Shown here piece by piece: positions 39,472 to 39,653 of a stretch of 39,653 nucleotides of DNA. The notes beneath the pieces are model-generated. The model saw nothing but the letters and a program-made list of their open reading frames with translations. It had not been told where the DNA came from and made no database searches. Numbering within the stretch: the first letter of the stretch is position 1; each line of letters begins with the position of its first letter. This DNA comes from an uncultured Megasphaera sp. (GTDB lineage: Bacteria; Bacillota; Negativicutes; Veillonellales; Megasphaeraceae), in assembly GCF_900539295.1 (NCBI RefSeq), contig NZ_UQBH01000020.1, positions 1 through 39,653 on the forward strand, read 5' to 3'. Position numbers and translations under genes: made by a program.

Positions 39472-39653
39472 TTCTGGGGTTAATTGCAACACCAATTAGG
39501 ACACTCGAGACAATTCAATCTGAAATTTAGATTCAGCATCCTCATAAGCAAAGATTTTTCGAGGCAGTTCGTTGATCCAGCGTTCAATCATCGCAATAGT
39601 TTTAGACGACACCTTAGCTAAATCGCTTCCTTTGGGAATGAAACGCCGGACAA
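39472..39653 (-). mobile_element. End of an IS30-family element
   Basis: The transposase 3' end lies just inside this edge. The sequence GGTGTTGCAATTAACCCC (minus strand, about 39476-39493) after the stop codon has the look of an IS30-family terminal repeat. The exact boundary and target duplication need the other end, which is outside the window. Confidence 0.6.
39496..39653 (-). CDS. IS30-family transposase, C-terminal part
   Basis: About 52 C-terminal residues of a DDE transposase; the 5' part lies beyond the window. VRRFIPKGSDLAKVSSKTIA, then ERWINELPRKIFAY, matches the conserved IS30 tail (RRFIPKG, then LPRK). The catalytic Glu of the DDE triad would be just upstream, outside the sequence. 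It sits about 50 nt upstream of the tRNA-Thr promoter. Confidence 0.85.
   Translation of the reverse strand, partial: VRRFIPKGSDLAKVSSKTIAMIERWINELPRKIFAYEDAESKFQIELSRVS

Noticed and set aside
1..39653. CRISPR array or prophage
   Set aside because: No regularly spaced 25-40 nt repeats, cas genes, integrase or phage structural genes are visible.

Overview
The window looks like a chromosomal segment of a mid-GC (about 52% by eye) anaerobic Firmicute with strong AGGAGG ribosome sites and sigma-A type promoters. The gene families (single-chain PurL with a fused glutaminase domain, rpsF-ssb-rpsR, bioY-bioD-bioA, tannase, OPT transporter, MocR regulator) and codon use suggest Negativicutes, probably Megasphaera or a near relative. 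That placement is inference, not proof.

Layout. 1-365: end of a KDPG aldolase gene. 765-2145: an operon of a small CxCxxC protein, an Rrf2 regulator and a PAP2 phosphatase. 2312-7579: secreted tannase-like esterase, a LarA-like (nickel-pincer) enzyme and an OPT oligopeptide transporter. 7828-11696: PepD dipeptidase, a MocR regulator divergent from a PNPOx-fold flavoprotein, and a 2[4Fe-4S] ferredoxin. 11704-20224: purine and housekeeping block (xpt with an unknown partner, purL, rpsF-ssb-rpsR, dagK-like and guanine deaminase). 20399-24721: gamma-glutamyltransferase, a D-cysteine desulfhydrase-like enzyme, and a phosphate module (DUF47 plus Pit) with a good Pho-box. 24944-28304: NCS2 purine permease, secreted L,D-transpeptidase, and a NifX-like His-rich protein with a glutaredoxin under a striking palindromic operator. 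28301-31677: bioYDA with a BirA operator, then mntP. 31953-34340: a secreted unknown, an HTH/coiled-coil protein and a GNAT acetyltransferase. 34636-37954: a tightly coupled four-gene operon (TerB-like, two large glycine-rich unknowns, YkgJ-type cysteine cluster). 38347-39653: YhcH/NanQ-like protein, a decayed reading frame, tRNA-Thr(CGU) and the end of an IS30-family transposase.

Functional threads. Purine salvage, synthesis and transport genes (xpt, purL, guaD, NCS2 permease) recur through the window. Peptide and sulfur amino-acid use is represented by the OPT transporter, PepD, GGT and the cysteine desulfhydrase. Biotin and phosphate genes carry recognisable operators.

Two observations stand out. 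First, the hexamer GTTTAC/GTAAAC occurs about 69 times by hand count, roughly four times expectation, on both strands, inside and between genes, several times as close inverted pairs; this resembles a DNA uptake-type or protein-binding word. Second, the 34636-37954 operon looks like an uncharacterised membrane-associated system.
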